Shown here: positions 8,590-16,586 of the stretch, in pieces
How the letters are laid out: the number at the start of each line of letters is the position of its first letter
Position numbering within the stretch: position 1 is the first letter of the stretch
Origin: an uncultured Acidobacteriota bacterium
GTDB taxonomy: Bacteria > Acidobacteriota > Thermoanaerobaculia > Gp7-AA8
Length of the DNA: 64,000 bases
Direction of reading: 5' to 3'
NCBI GenBank assembly: GCA_937870635.1
Contig: CALMZP010000044.1
Coordinates: 1-64,000 of the forward strand
Position numbers and translations under genes: made by a program
Notes under the pieces: model-generated
What the model saw: the letters and a program-made list of their open reading frames with translations, nothing else
Databases searched by the model: none
What the model was told of the DNA's origin: nothing

Positions 8590-10674
8590 ATGACGAATGC
8601 CGAGCGCAGGGACTCCGCGGGCCGGTGGCTGACTCTCGCGCAGATCGCGACAGCGTCCTTCGTCGTTCTTTTTCTCGAGCTCGCGTTGATCCGCTGGCTT
8701 CCGTCGCAGGTTCGGGCATCCGGCTACTTCCCCAACATCGTCCTCCTGTCTGCTTTCCTCGGTCTGGGGATCGGGGCGCTGCTGACGAACCGCCGGCCGC
8801 TCATGAACTGGTGGCCCTTCGCCGTGGCTCTGCTGGTGGCGCTGGCGGCCGTGATGGGGCGCGTGATCTTCACGCAGGAAGAAAGCGCGGAACATCTCTA
8901 TCTGCTTTATCTCGACATGCCGCGGGATGCGCCGGTCATCGGCAGCGTACGCCTCCCGATCATCATTCTCTTTGCGGCGACCACGCTTCCCTTCATCCCG
9001 CTGGGGCAATACGTGGCGGCCCGCCTTGCGGCCTCCCGCCATGTCGCCACCTCTCTCTGGGGCTACGTGGCCGATCTCGGGGGCTCTCTCCTTGGGGTCA
9101 TCGGGTTCGCGGTCATGTCGTTCGCGCGCACAGAGCCCGTCTGGTGGTTCGTGGCCGCGTTCGCCGTTTCTCTGTTTCTTCATCAGCGGCTGCGCGACCG
9201 GGCAGTCCACGCGATCGTGGCGGTGCTGATCGTGGCGACGGTCATCGCCGTCGAGCGGGCGTCGCACTACAGTCCGTACTATGCGCTGTCGATCCGGCGT
9301 GCCCCCGAGCACATCGAGATTCTCGCCAATGGCTCGCAGCACCAGGTCGAGGTACCACTGCGCAACGGCGACAGGCTCCAGAACCCTTCACTTCGCCGCA
9401 TGCGCGAGGGTTATCACCTTCCGTACAGGTTGCTGAAGAAACGGCCTGAATCGGTGCTGATTCTCGGAGCCGGCACGGGAAACGACGTGGCCGTGGCACT
9501 GGATGAGGGTGCGAAGCGCGTCGATGCTGTGGAGATCGATCCGGTCATTCTGGAGCTTGGCGGCCTGCATCCTGACCGCCCATACTCGGATCCTCGCGTG
9601 CGCGTCTTCAATACCGATGCGCGCGCGTTTCTCAATCACAGCGAAGGGCGCTACGACCTGGTCGTCTTCGGCACGCTCGACTCGATGACGAAGCTCTCGG
9701 CGCTGTCCAGCGTACGTCTCGACAATTATGTATACACGGCCGAGTCGCTGGCGTCAGTGCGACGCCACCTGAATCCGGACGGCGGCCTGGCGTTGCTCTT
9801 CTGGAACGGCGGCAAGGAGTTCATCCACGAGCACATCCTGGCCGCGATCCTCGTCGGCTTCCGCGAGCGTCCCAAGATCGTCGCTGAAGACTTCGGGATG
9901 TTCGACCGGATGTATCTCGCCGGGCCCGGATTCGCCCATCTGGAGAAGGGTACATCGGCGATCACGGAAGCGATGGCGGCGGATGTCGCCAGGCGAATCG
10001 ACGTACCCACTGACGACTGGCCCTACCTGTATCTGCGTGGCAAGGCCGTCACGCCGTTCTATCTGTCGATCATCGCGGCGATCGTCGCAATCTCGACCCT
10101 CGCGATATTTGCCGTCTCGGAAGAAATGCGCGCATCGGTCCGCACCGGCATGGATGTGGAGATGTTTCTCTTCGGCGCGGCATTCATGCTGATCGAGACG
10201 CGACTCGTCACGGAAATGAACCTGGTCTGGGCGGCGACATGGCTGACGAGCGCAGTCGTTTTCGGATCCATTCTCGTCATGATCATCATCGCGACCGTGC
10301 TCATGCAGTTGCGGCCCATCCCGTGGCGATTCGCCGCGGTGGGACTCATCGTCGCGTCGCTCGCAACCTGGGCGATTCCGACGCGTGCGCTGGTCGGACT
10401 CGATATTCCGGTCCGCCTGCTGGCGTCCCTTCTGTTCGCCGGTGCGCCCGTGTTCTTCGCCGCCTGCTGTTTTGCCCTTCTTTTTCAAAGCCGTGAGCGG
10501 CCCGACGTCGCTTTCGGCTGGAACATGCTCGGCGCCGTTGCGGGCGGCATGCTCGAGTTCAGCTCGATGGTGGTCGGCATCAAAGCAATGGCGCTTCTTG
10601 CGCTCGTCGCCTATCTCGCTGCTTTTCTAATCCGCGAGAGGGGACCTCGGGCCTTAGGCCTTAGGCTTAGGTGA
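8590..10674 (+). CDS. polytopic membrane protein with spermidine-synthase-like methyltransferase-fold domain
   Basis: A 694-aa protein with about six membrane segments (residues about 15-225), a soluble Rossmann domain (about 275-490) and about six more membrane segments to the C-terminus. The soluble domain carries the SAM/dcSAM-binding motif LILGAGTGNDVAVALDEG and VEIDPVI, as in spermidine synthase homologues. Membrane-embedded relatives are widespread, but their reaction is generally not established. Start ATG 8590 lies 10 bp after the TPR gene, so the two are likely cotranscribed. The last codons (RALGLRLR and stop) are made of a heptamer repeat. Confidence 0.8.
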   Translation: MTNAERRDSAGRWLTLAQIATASFVVLFLELALIRWLPSQVRASGYFPNIVLLSAFLGLGIGALLTNRRPLMNWWPFAVALLVALAAVMGRVIFTQEESAEHLYLLYLDMPRDAPVIGSVRLPIIILFAATTLPFIPLGQYVAARLAASRHVATSLWGYVADLGGSLLGVIGFAVMSFARTEPVWWFVAAFAVSLFLHQRLRDRAVHAIVAVLIVATVIAVERASHYSPYYALSIRRAPEHIEILANGSQHQVEVPLRNGDRLQNPSLRRMREGYHLPYRLLKKRPESVLILGAGTGNDVAVALDEGAKRVDAVEIDPVILELGGLHPDRPYSDPRVRVFNTDARAFLNHSEGRYDLVVFGTLDSMTKLSALSSVRLDNYVYTAESLASVRRHLNPDGGLALLFWNGGKEFIHEHILAAILVGFRERPKIVAEDFGMFDRMYLAGPGFAHLEKGTSAITEAMAADVARRIDVPTDDWPYLYLRGKAVTPFYLSIIAAIVAISTLAIFAVSEEMRASVRTGMDVEMFLFGAAFMLIETRLVTEMNLVWAATWLTSAVVFGSILVMIIIATVLMQLRPIPWRFAAVGLIVASLATWAIPTRALVGLDIPVRLLASLLFAGAPVFFAACCFALLFQSRERPDVAFGWNMLGAVAGGMLEFSSMVVGIKAMALLALVAYLAAFLIRERGPRALGLRLR

Positions 10675-10690
10675 CGGTGACGAGTGACGT
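10649..10690. repeat. heptamer repeats GGCCTTA and GTGACGA
   Basis: GGCCTTAGGCCTTAGGCTTA is a short heptanucleotide array that forms the last codons and stop of the preceding gene. It is followed directly by GTGACGGTGACGAGTGACG, a second heptamer word that recurs at 53846. Both belong to the class of seven-base repeats found across the window. Confidence 0.75.
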
Positions 10691-10695
10691 ATTCA

Positions 10696-10776
10696 CGTCA
10701 TCCTGAGTCGGCGAAGCGCGGCGAAGAATCTCAGGTTAGGCATCTTGAGGCCCTTCACAGCCTCTCAGGGTGACGT
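10696..10776. repeat. intergenic palindrome related to family A
   Basis: ACGTCATCCTGAG at the left and CTCAGGGTGACGT at the right are near-perfect reverse complements, with GGCGAAGAATCTCAGG and CATCTTGAGG inside. It resembles a diverged family A/B element (CATCCTGAG instead of CATCCCGAG). It lies between two convergent genes and could act as a bidirectional terminator-like hairpin, although no T-run is seen. Confidence 0.7.
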
Positions 10777-10806
10777 GGCCACCTTTCGCGTCACAGGGTC
10801 CAGGAT

Positions 10807-10938
10807 CTATTTGGTCTTCTTCAGCGGCGTCGGGCGCGTGCCCTGCTCGCGCACCGGCACTTTCTTCACGGCGGGATCTTCGCCCGGCTCGGGCTGAGCC
10901 GGGCGGCCGCGGTTGTCGACCGTTCGTTTCTTCGTCAT
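10807..10938 (-). CDS. small basic hypothetical protein (43 aa)
   Basis: A short ORF below the track cut-off. Its ATG (10936-10938) overlaps the TGA of the BON-LysM gene in an ATGA, the usual sign of translational coupling. The product starts MTKKRTVDNRGR and ends in a Lys-rich tail (PLKKTK), with a Pro/Glu-rich middle. It is soluble and very hydrophilic, with no recognisable domain. It could bind the LysM partner or nucleic acid, but I infer no function. The main evidence is the overlap and the open frame ending just before a palindromic repeat. Confidence 0.5.
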   Translation of the reverse strand: MTKKRTVDNRGRPAQPEPGEDPAVKKVPVREQGTRPTPLKKTK

Positions 10939-11375
10939 GGGATGCGGAGCGTCTGCCCCACCTGGATCTTGTCGGGATCTTTCAGCTGATCCTTGTTGGC
11001 CTCGAAGATCTTCCTGTAGTCGTTCGCGTTGCCGTAGTACTGCTTGGCGATGGCGGAGAGCGTGTCGCCCTTCGCGACTTTGTGGGTGCGAGCGGCGGAC
11101 GACCCCGAAGGCTGTGACGACGGCGCCATCCCGCCGCCGAGCTGTGCGCCGGCGGCCTGGGGCTGCGCGCCCTTCTGGATGATCTCGATCTTGTTCACGA
11201 TGCCGGCGTCGCCGAACTTCTCGGTGACCAGCCGCATCGCGGACTGTTTGGCGGCAATCGAGTCCGCGCGTCCGTGAATCTCGATCTGGTTGCCGCTCGC
11301 CTTCGCGTTGAGCCCCTGAACCCCAGGAACGTTCGCTGACTGGATCGCCTGCTGGACCCTCGTCAAATCAGCCAT
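10935..11375 (-). CDS. BON and LysM domain protein, Kbp/YgaU-like
   Basis: A 146-aa protein with an N-terminal BON domain (about residues 1-65) and a C-terminal LysM domain (about 97-146, KVAKGDTLSAIAKQYYGNAN ... VGQTLRIP), joined by a Gly/Ser/Pro linker. The architecture and length match E. coli Kbp (YgaU, 149 aa), a cytoplasmic potassium-binding protein; no signal peptide is visible here. GGAGG lies about 7 bases upstream of the ATG at 11373-11375. The helicase gene upstream ends 47 bp away. The 43-aa gene downstream overlaps it. Confidence 0.85.
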   Translation of the reverse strand: MADLTRVQQAIQSANVPGVQGLNAKASGNQIEIHGRADSIAAKQSAMRLVTEKFGDAGIVNKIEIIQKGAQPQAAGAQLGGGMAPSSQPSGSSAARTHKVAKGDTLSAIAKQYYGNANDYRKIFEANKDQLKDPDKIQVGQTLRIP

Positions 11376-11422
11376 GGTGAGCCTCCGCGAGGGAGGCGTG
11401 CGACGGCTGTGCCAGCGACGGA

Positions 11423-13732
11423 TCAGATCCTTACCAGTTTCGCGTACTTCGCGATGAACTTCTTCGAGCCGGCGCGGTCGAAGTAGACAGTCAGCTTGGC
11501 GTCCGGACCGGACCCTTCCATGGTCAGGATCGTTCCATCTCCGAACATCTCGTGTCGGACACGCTGGCCGCGTTTGAGCTCGGCGCTCTTCGTGTCCGTC
11601 CTGGCTGTGGCCGGCTTGATCGCGTTGGGATCGAACTGAACGGCCGAATCCTTGAAGAAGCCCAGGACCGCCGAGGTCGAGTCGATGCGTTTGGGTCCGG
11701 AGCTCGACGGCTGAGGCGGCGCAAAACGCGGTGTTGCCTTCGGCGAGGGAGCGCTGCTGGCCCATCCGCCCCGGCGCGGCTGATCGCGCCAGCCCTGCTG
11801 CTGGGAGACGTAGCGCTGTCCACCGATCTTCACTTCCTGCTTCACCTCTTCGGGGATCTCGGCGAGAAACGGCGAGGGCGACTGCTCACGGAACTTCCCG
11901 TGCATACGCCGCTCATACGAATGGAGGCAGTAAAGCTGCTCGCGCGCGCGGGTCATGCCGACGTAGCAGAGACGGCGTTCCTCTTCGACATCCTCGTCGT
12001 GCTCCAGCGAATTCGAGTGGGGAAGAATCCCCTCCTCCATGCCGGCGAGGAACACCACCTTGAATTCGAGGCCCTTCGCAGAATGGAGGGTCATCAGCGT
12101 GACGCCCTTCTGCGATTCGTATTTGTCGAGGTCCGAGATCAGGGTGAGTGAGTCGAGATAGTCGGCAAGAGCGGCCGACGCGTTCTGTTCCGAGTACTCA
12201 CGCGCGGAGTTGAGAAGTTCGTCGAGGTTCTCGAGACGCGACTCGTCCTGGATGTCGCGCGATTCGCTCAGCATGCGGCGATAGCCGGTGCGGAGCAGGA
12301 CGTAGTCGAGGAACTCCGGAATCGGGTTCGACGCGGCCCGTTGCAGGTCGTGCACGATGTCGCGGAACTCGCGCACGGCTTTCGACGCGCGCGCCGGGAG
12401 AAACGAGAGGTCTCCCTCGATCACCGTCCAGAGTGAGACGCCCTGTTGTGCGGCCGCGCTGTCGAGCGCCGCGATGGTGGTGTCGCCGATGCCGCGCGAA
12501 GGAACGTTGATCACGCGCTCGATCGACGGGGTGTCCTGCGGCCGGATCGACAACCGGAGGTACGAGAGGATGTCTTTGATCTCGGCGCGCTCGTAAAACT
12601 TCACGCCGCCCACGACGCTGTAGGGCATGTTCGCGCGCAGCAGCTCTTCTTCAAAGGGACGGGACTGCGCGTTCGTGCGGAAGAGAATCGCAAAGTCTGA
12701 GAGCTTCAGCTGCCCCCGCTGCGAGCTGATCTTCTCGATTACGAACTGCGCTTCCTCGCGTTCGTTGCTGCACGTGACGATGCGCACGGGATCGCCGGTC
12801 CCGGACTGCGTGAAGAGCCTCTTCCCCTTGCGCGCCACGTTGTTCGAGACCACGCCCGTCGCCGCATCGAGGATGTTTCCGGTCGAACGGTAGTTCTCCT
12901 CGAGCTTCACGATCTCCGCGCCGGGAAAATCGTTCTCGAAATTGAGGATGTTGTTGATGTCCGCGCCGCGGAACTTGTAAATGGACTGATCTTCATCGCC
13001 AACGGCTACGACATTGCCGTGCGGCCCGGCCAGCGCCTTGATGAGCGCGTACTGCGCCCGGTTCGTGTCCTGATACTCGTCGATCAGCAGGTGCTGAAAC
13101 CGCTCATGGAGCTCGTTCCGGATGTCTTCGTTCTTCTCCAGAAGCTGCACGTAGTTGCCGATGAGATCGTCGAAATCCATCGCGTCAAACTCTCGCAGCC
13201 GTTTCTGATACTGCCTGTAGATCTCGCCGACGCGCGCCCCGAAAAAGTCGAGGTTCGTCCGCTCGTACTCCTCCGGCCCGATCAGTTCGTTCTTGGCGTG
13301 TGAGATCCGCGACAGGACCGACCGCGGCGGGAAGGCTTCATCGTTGACGTTGAGCTCGCGCATGCAACGCCGGATCAGCGTCAGCTGGTCAGCCGTGTCG
13401 TAGACGGCAAACGACTTCGTGAATCCCAGCCGGTCGGCGTACCGCCGGAGCATCCGCAGGGAGGTCGAATGGAAAGTCCCGATCCAGGGACGGGCCCCGA
13501 TATTCGGCACGAGGTGCTCGACGCGGCTGAGCATCTCGTTCGCGGCCTTGTTCGTGAAGGTGACGGCCAGAATCCGGGACGGCGAGACGACCAGCTCGCC
13601 GATCAGCCAGGCGATCCGGTAGGTAATGACTCGGGTTTTTCCCGATCCTGCCCCCGCCAGCACCAGGAGGGGACCGGTGCGATGTGTCACAGCCTTTCGC
13701 TGCTGTTCGTTCAATCCTGTGAGGTCGATCAT
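11423..13732 (-). CDS. pcrA: UvrD/PcrA-type superfamily 1 DNA helicase
   Basis: A 769-aa 3'-5' SF1A helicase for repair and replication restart. The motifs appear in order: Q-motif LNEQQRKAV, Walker A GAGSGKT (about residue 27), TFTNKAA, motif II LLIDEYQDTN, motif III VVAVGDEDQSIYKFRGA, motif IV/V TLMTLHSAKGLEF and motif VI YVGMTRAR. The C-terminal 60 residues form the Tudor-like domain that binds RNA polymerase in PcrA (GQRVRHEMFGDGTI). I start at ATG 13730-13732 (MIDLTGLNEQQ); the track start runs through heptamer repeats. PcrA and UvrD cannot be separated by sequence alone. Confidence 0.93.
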   Translation of the reverse strand: MIDLTGLNEQQRKAVTHRTGPLLVLAGAGSGKTRVITYRIAWLIGELVVSPSRILAVTFTNKAANEMLSRVEHLVPNIGARPWIGTFHSTSLRMLRRYADRLGFTKSFAVYDTADQLTLIRRCMRELNVNDEAFPPRSVLSRISHAKNELIGPEEYERTNLDFFGARVGEIYRQYQKRLREFDAMDFDDLIGNYVQLLEKNEDIRNELHERFQHLLIDEYQDTNRAQYALIKALAGPHGNVVAVGDEDQSIYKFRGADINNILNFENDFPGAEIVKLEENYRSTGNILDAATGVVSNNVARKGKRLFTQSGTGDPVRIVTCSNEREEAQFVIEKISSQRGQLKLSDFAILFRTNAQSRPFEEELLRANMPYSVVGGVKFYERAEIKDILSYLRLSIRPQDTPSIERVINVPSRGIGDTTIAALDSAAAQQGVSLWTVIEGDLSFLPARASKAVREFRDIVHDLQRAASNPIPEFLDYVLLRTGYRRMLSESRDIQDESRLENLDELLNSAREYSEQNASAALADYLDSLTLISDLDKYESQKGVTLMTLHSAKGLEFKVVFLAGMEEGILPHSNSLEHDEDVEEERRLCYVGMTRAREQLYCLHSYERRMHGKFREQSPSPFLAEIPEEVKQEVKIGGQRYVSQQQGWRDQPRRGGWASSAPSPKATPRFAPPQPSSSGPKRIDSTSAVLGFFKDSAVQFDPNAIKPATARTDTKSAELKRGQRVRHEMFGDGTILTMEGSGPDAKLTVYFDRAGSKKFIAKYAKLVRI

Positions 13733-13754
13733 TTTGGGAGCGCGAAGTGTAACC

Positions 13755-13785
13755 GGACCCTGGACCTTGGACCTTGGACCCTGGG
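13755..13785. repeat. heptamer repeat GGACCTT
   Basis: GGACCCTGGACCTTGGACCTTGGACCCTGG is a run of about four seven-base units just upstream of the helicase start and ahead of tatA. The same word family (GGTCCAG / GGACCTT) occurs at 19707-19840. It lies in the short divergent spacer, where promoters for both genes would be expected. Confidence 0.75.
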
Positions 13786-13860
13786 TTCCGGGGGTCGGGC
13801 CCAAATAATTGCCCTTCCCGCATTGTTCACTGTAGTCTGTTCTACCCTTTGGAGGGTCTC

Positions 13861-14055
13861 ATGTACGGACTCGCATTCATCGGCGGCCTGGGCGTTCCCG
13901 AGCTGCTCATCATCCTGGTCATCGTCGTCGTCATTTTCGGCGCCTCGCGGCTTCCCCAGCTCGGGAAAGGCCTCGGCGAAGGCATCTCGAACTTCAAGGA
14001 CGGGCTCAGCAAGGGCAAGGCCGAGAAGCCTGAAGAGAAGAAACTCGACGCCTGA
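13861..14055 (+). CDS. tatA: twin-arginine translocase subunit TatA/TatE
   Basis: A 64-aa TatA family protein that forms the pore element of the twin-arginine export pathway. It has a short periplasmic N-terminus, one membrane helix ([16 protein letters not shown]), the hinge [16 protein letters not shown] and a charged amphipathic tail rich in Lys/Glu. I choose ATG 13861, preceded by TTGGAGGG at ribosome-binding distance; the longer track ORF starts upstream without support. No tatB or tatC is in the window. The DUF4388 gene follows after 8 bp. Confidence 0.93.
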   Translation: MYGLAFIGGLGVPELLIILVIVVVIFGASRLPQLGKGLGEGISNFKDGLSKGKAEKPEEKKLDA

Positions 14056-14063
14056 CCGCGCCG

Positions 14064-14849
14064 ATGACCTCACCCACGAACCAGCCGTCCGCGCGCCCGG
14101 TCTTTGAAACCGATCTGACCCAGACTCCTCTTCCGGAGATTCTGGTGACCGTGTACCGGCACAAAGCGCCGGGCACCGTCGCGTGCCGCCGCGGCAACGA
14201 GCTGAAGGAGATTTTCCTCGACCGCGGGCACATCGTTTTCGCCACTTCGAACCAGGTTCGTGACTCCCTCGGCGACCGCCTTCTCAACGAGGGCCTCATC
14301 ACCCGTGAGCAGTACGACGAGAGCGTCCGCCGCCTCCTCAAGAGTGACAAGCGGCAGGGGACGATCCTCACCGAGATGCGTGTCCTCGCTCCCGAGGCGA
14401 TGCTCGACGCGGTCCGCGAGCAGATTCAGGAGATTGTCTGGTCGCTGTTCGCGTGGGACGGCGGTTCCGCGCAATTCGTGCCGGGCCGCGATCTCCATCG
14501 CGAATTCGTGAAGCTCGACATCCCGATTCCGCAGGCCATCATCGAAGGGGTGCGCCACGCGCCTGACGCAAAGACTCTCCTCAGCCGCATGGGTGGCCGG
14601 CACACCCTGCTCGCGAAGAGCGGCAAAGAGATCGCAGAGCTCGTGCTCGACGAGGATGAGCAGCTATTGCTCGACCGCGTCGATGGCAAGCGCTCGCTCG
14701 GCGACCTCGTGAACCTGGCACCGCTCGCACCGGGCGTGAATGCGCGCCTTCTGTACGCATACTTCGTGATGGGACTCATCGACGTGAAGCGGTCGCAGGC
14801 GATCCGAGTCAAAGTCCAGACGAACGCCGGCGGGCGCCCCTCTCGATGA
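14064..14849 (+). CDS. DUF4388 (PatA N-terminal-like) domain protein
   Basis: A 261-aa soluble protein. The N-terminal part (about residues 15-100) matches the DUF4388 pattern: a turn with LTQTPLPEILVTVYRHKAPG, then GTVACRRGNELKEIFLDRGHIVFA, followed by a GDRLLNEGLITREQYDE helical segment as in type IV pilus assembly-like domains. The C-terminal half resembles winged-helix or PqqD-like segments (DGKRSLGDLVNLAP). Such proteins are often linked to gliding, two-component or cyclic-nucleotide signalling, but none is adjacent. It overlaps rfbD by an ATGA, so the two are translationally coupled. Confidence 0.75.
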   Translation: MTSPTNQPSARPVFETDLTQTPLPEILVTVYRHKAPGTVACRRGNELKEIFLDRGHIVFATSNQVRDSLGDRLLNEGLITREQYDESVRRLLKSDKRQGTILTEMRVLAPEAMLDAVREQIQEIVWSLFAWDGGSAQFVPGRDLHREFVKLDIPIPQAIIEGVRHAPDAKTLLSRMGGRHTLLAKSGKEIAELVLDEDEQLLLDRVDGKRSLGDLVNLAPLAPGVNARLLYAYFVMGLIDVKRSQAIRVKVQTNAGGRPSR

Positions 14850-15694
14850 CGAGATGGCTCGTCACAGGTGCGGGAGGAATGGTGGGAACCGACCTCCGCG
14901 ACGAGCTGCTGGCGCGCGACGTCGAATTCCACTGCCTCAACCATTCCGAGCTGGACATCACGGACAGCCGTGCCGTCGCGGAAGCGGTGCAATCGGCCGC
15001 ACCCGATGTCATCGTCAACTGCGCTGCCTACACGCGCGTCGACGATGCGGAGAGCCACGAGCACCTCGCAAATTCGATCAACGGATCGGCCGTCGAATTT
15101 CTCGCCGATGCGGCCAACGAGGCCGATGCGTTGCTCATCCATATCTCGACCGACTTCGTGTTCGACGGGACGAAGACCGCCCCGTACGAAGTGAACGACC
15201 GCACGAATCCGCTCTCAGCCTACGGTCGATCCAAGCTTCTGGGCGAGATCGCCGCGACGCATGCGCGCCGACACCTCATCGTGCGAACGGCCTGGCTGTT
15301 CGGTGTGCATGGACCCAACTTCGTCGAAGCCATTCGCAATCAGATCCACAAGGGAACGAACCCTCTTCGCGTTGTGAACGACCAGCGCGGAAAGCCGACG
15401 TATACACCTCATCTGGCGCGCGCGATCATCCGGCTCGCCGGGCACGAGGCGGCGCGCGGCGTCGTGCATTACGCGGACGAGCCGGAGTGCACCTGGTATG
15501 ACTTCGCCCGTGCGATCGTCGAAGAGTCCGGCGCAGCCACTGAAGTGACGCCGGTGAGCACGGCCGAGTTCCCGCGACCAGCGAAGCGGCCGGCGTACTC
15601 CGTGCTCTCCACGGAACGGTACGAACGGATCACCGGCGTGCGTCCCGACTCGTGGCGTGACGGACTGCATGAGTATTTTCAGAGAAGAGGGTGA
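14846..15694 (+). CDS. rfbD: dTDP-4-dehydrorhamnose reductase
   Basis: A 282-aa extended SDR that reduces dTDP-4-keto-L-rhamnose in dTDP-rhamnose synthesis for surface polysaccharide. It shows the N-terminal nucleotide motif TGAGGMVG, the HISTDFVFDG strand with the catalytic Thr, YGRSKLLGE (YxxxK), and the RTAWLFG segment typical of RmlD. The ATG overlaps the previous stop (ATGA). The other rml genes (rfbA, rfbB, rfbC) are not in the window. A palindromic repeat follows the gene. Confidence 0.9.
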   Translation: MTRWLVTGAGGMVGTDLRDELLARDVEFHCLNHSELDITDSRAVAEAVQSAAPDVIVNCAAYTRVDDAESHEHLANSINGSAVEFLADAANEADALLIHISTDFVFDGTKTAPYEVNDRTNPLSAYGRSKLLGEIAATHARRHLIVRTAWLFGVHGPNFVEAIRNQIHKGTNPLRVVNDQRGKPTYTPHLARAIIRLAGHEAARGVVHYADEPECTWYDFARAIVEESGAATEVTPVSTAEFPRPAKRPAYSVLSTERYERITGVRPDSWRDGLHEYFQRRG

Positions 15695-15714
15695 GCTCCC
15701 TTCGATCAGACGAG

Positions 15715-15739
15715 GCGCGGGCGAAGTCGCCCGCGCTCC
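15715..15739. repeat. family C half-palindrome
   Basis: GGCGCGGGCGAAGTCGCCCGCGCTCC is a compact hairpin (GCGGGCGA / TCGCCCGC). Its reverse complement matches the sequence at 43863-43888 inside an ATP-grasp gene almost base for base, and each arm of the full family C elements at 42881 and 60495. It lies directly before the family B element. Confidence 0.75.
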
Positions 15740-15741
15740 AC

Positions 15742-15844
15742 TGTCATTCCGAGCGTGAGCGAGGGACCTGGGGGCCGGGCGGCACGAACACCATGCCCTC
15801 TGCCCCCCCTTCCCCCAGGTCCCTCGCTCACGCTCGGGATGACA
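15742..15844. repeat. family B intergenic palindrome
   Basis: Left arm TGTCATTCCGAGCGTGAGCG, then AGGGACCTGGGGG; right arm CCCCCAGGTCCCTCGCTCAC, then GCTCGGGATGACA. The copy at 37198 has the same arms and a related loop. It separates the convergent rfbD and tlyA genes. Its right end encodes the last residues and stop of tlyA. Confidence 0.85.
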
Positions 15845-16583
15845 CGCTTTTCGAGTCGATCCCCGCGTACATCAGATACTCGACGTTCCCTTCCGCGCCT
15901 TTCACCGGGCTCTCGATGAGCCCGCGGACCTCAAATCCCAACTCGCGCGCAAACGCCACGACGCCGTCCACGGCTTCCTTGCGCTTGGCCTCGTCGCGCA
16001 CGATTCCGCCCTTGCCGATATCGCGCTTCCCAACCTCGAATTGCGGCTTGATCAGCGCGACCATGTCGCCCGTCAGGAACTTCTGCACGGCCGGCAGGAT
16101 GAGCTTCAGCGAGATGAACGAGACGTCGACGGACACGAATTGGATCGGCTCGTCGAAGTCGATGGCGCTCAGATACCGGGCGTTCGTCTTTTCCCGATTC
16201 ACGACGCGCGGATCGTTGCGCAGCGATTGATCGATCTGGCCGTAACCGACGTCGATCGCGTAGACCTTCTTCGCACCGCTCTTCACCATCACGTCGGTAA
16301 ATCCACCCGTCGACGCGCCGATGTCCGCGCACACCCTGTCCCGCACGTCGATGGAGAATTCGCGCAGCGCGTGCGCCAGCTTCATCCCGCCGCGGCCGAC
16401 CCAGGGATGCTCCAGCTCCGCAATGCGGAGGACATCGTCCGCGGCAACCTGGGCACCGGCCTTGTCGACGAACTCTTCGTTGACGAGGACGCGCCGCGCC
16501 ATGATGAGCGACTGCGCCTTCGTACGCGTCTCGACCAGACCGCGCTCGACGAGAGCGACGTCGAGGCGCTGCCTGGCGGCCAT
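15828..16583 (-). CDS. tlyA: TlyA family rRNA 2'-O-methyltransferase
   Basis: A 251-aa protein with an N-terminal S4 RNA-binding domain (about residues 4-65) and an FtsJ-like methyltransferase domain. Key motifs are VGRGGMKLAHAL between the domains and DIGASTGGFTDVMVKSGA for SAM binding, followed by VSVDVSFISLKLILPA. TlyA enzymes methylate ribosomal RNA cytidines (16S and/or 23S); older databases call them hemolysin A. The last residues (about KSVSSRA and the stop) are encoded by the right arm of a family B repeat. The gene lies 3 bp after dxs, at the end of the long operon. Confidence 0.92.
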   Translation of the reverse strand: MAARQRLDVALVERGLVETRTKAQSLIMARRVLVNEEFVDKAGAQVAADDVLRIAELEHPWVGRGGMKLAHALREFSIDVRDRVCADIGASTGGFTDVMVKSGAKKVYAIDVGYGQIDQSLRNDPRVVNREKTNARYLSAIDFDEPIQFVSVDVSFISLKLILPAVQKFLTGDMVALIKPQFEVGKRDIGKGGIVRDEAKRKEAVDGVVAFARELGFEVRGLIESPVKGAEGNVEYLMYAGIDSKSVSSRA

Positions 16584-16586
16584 GAG

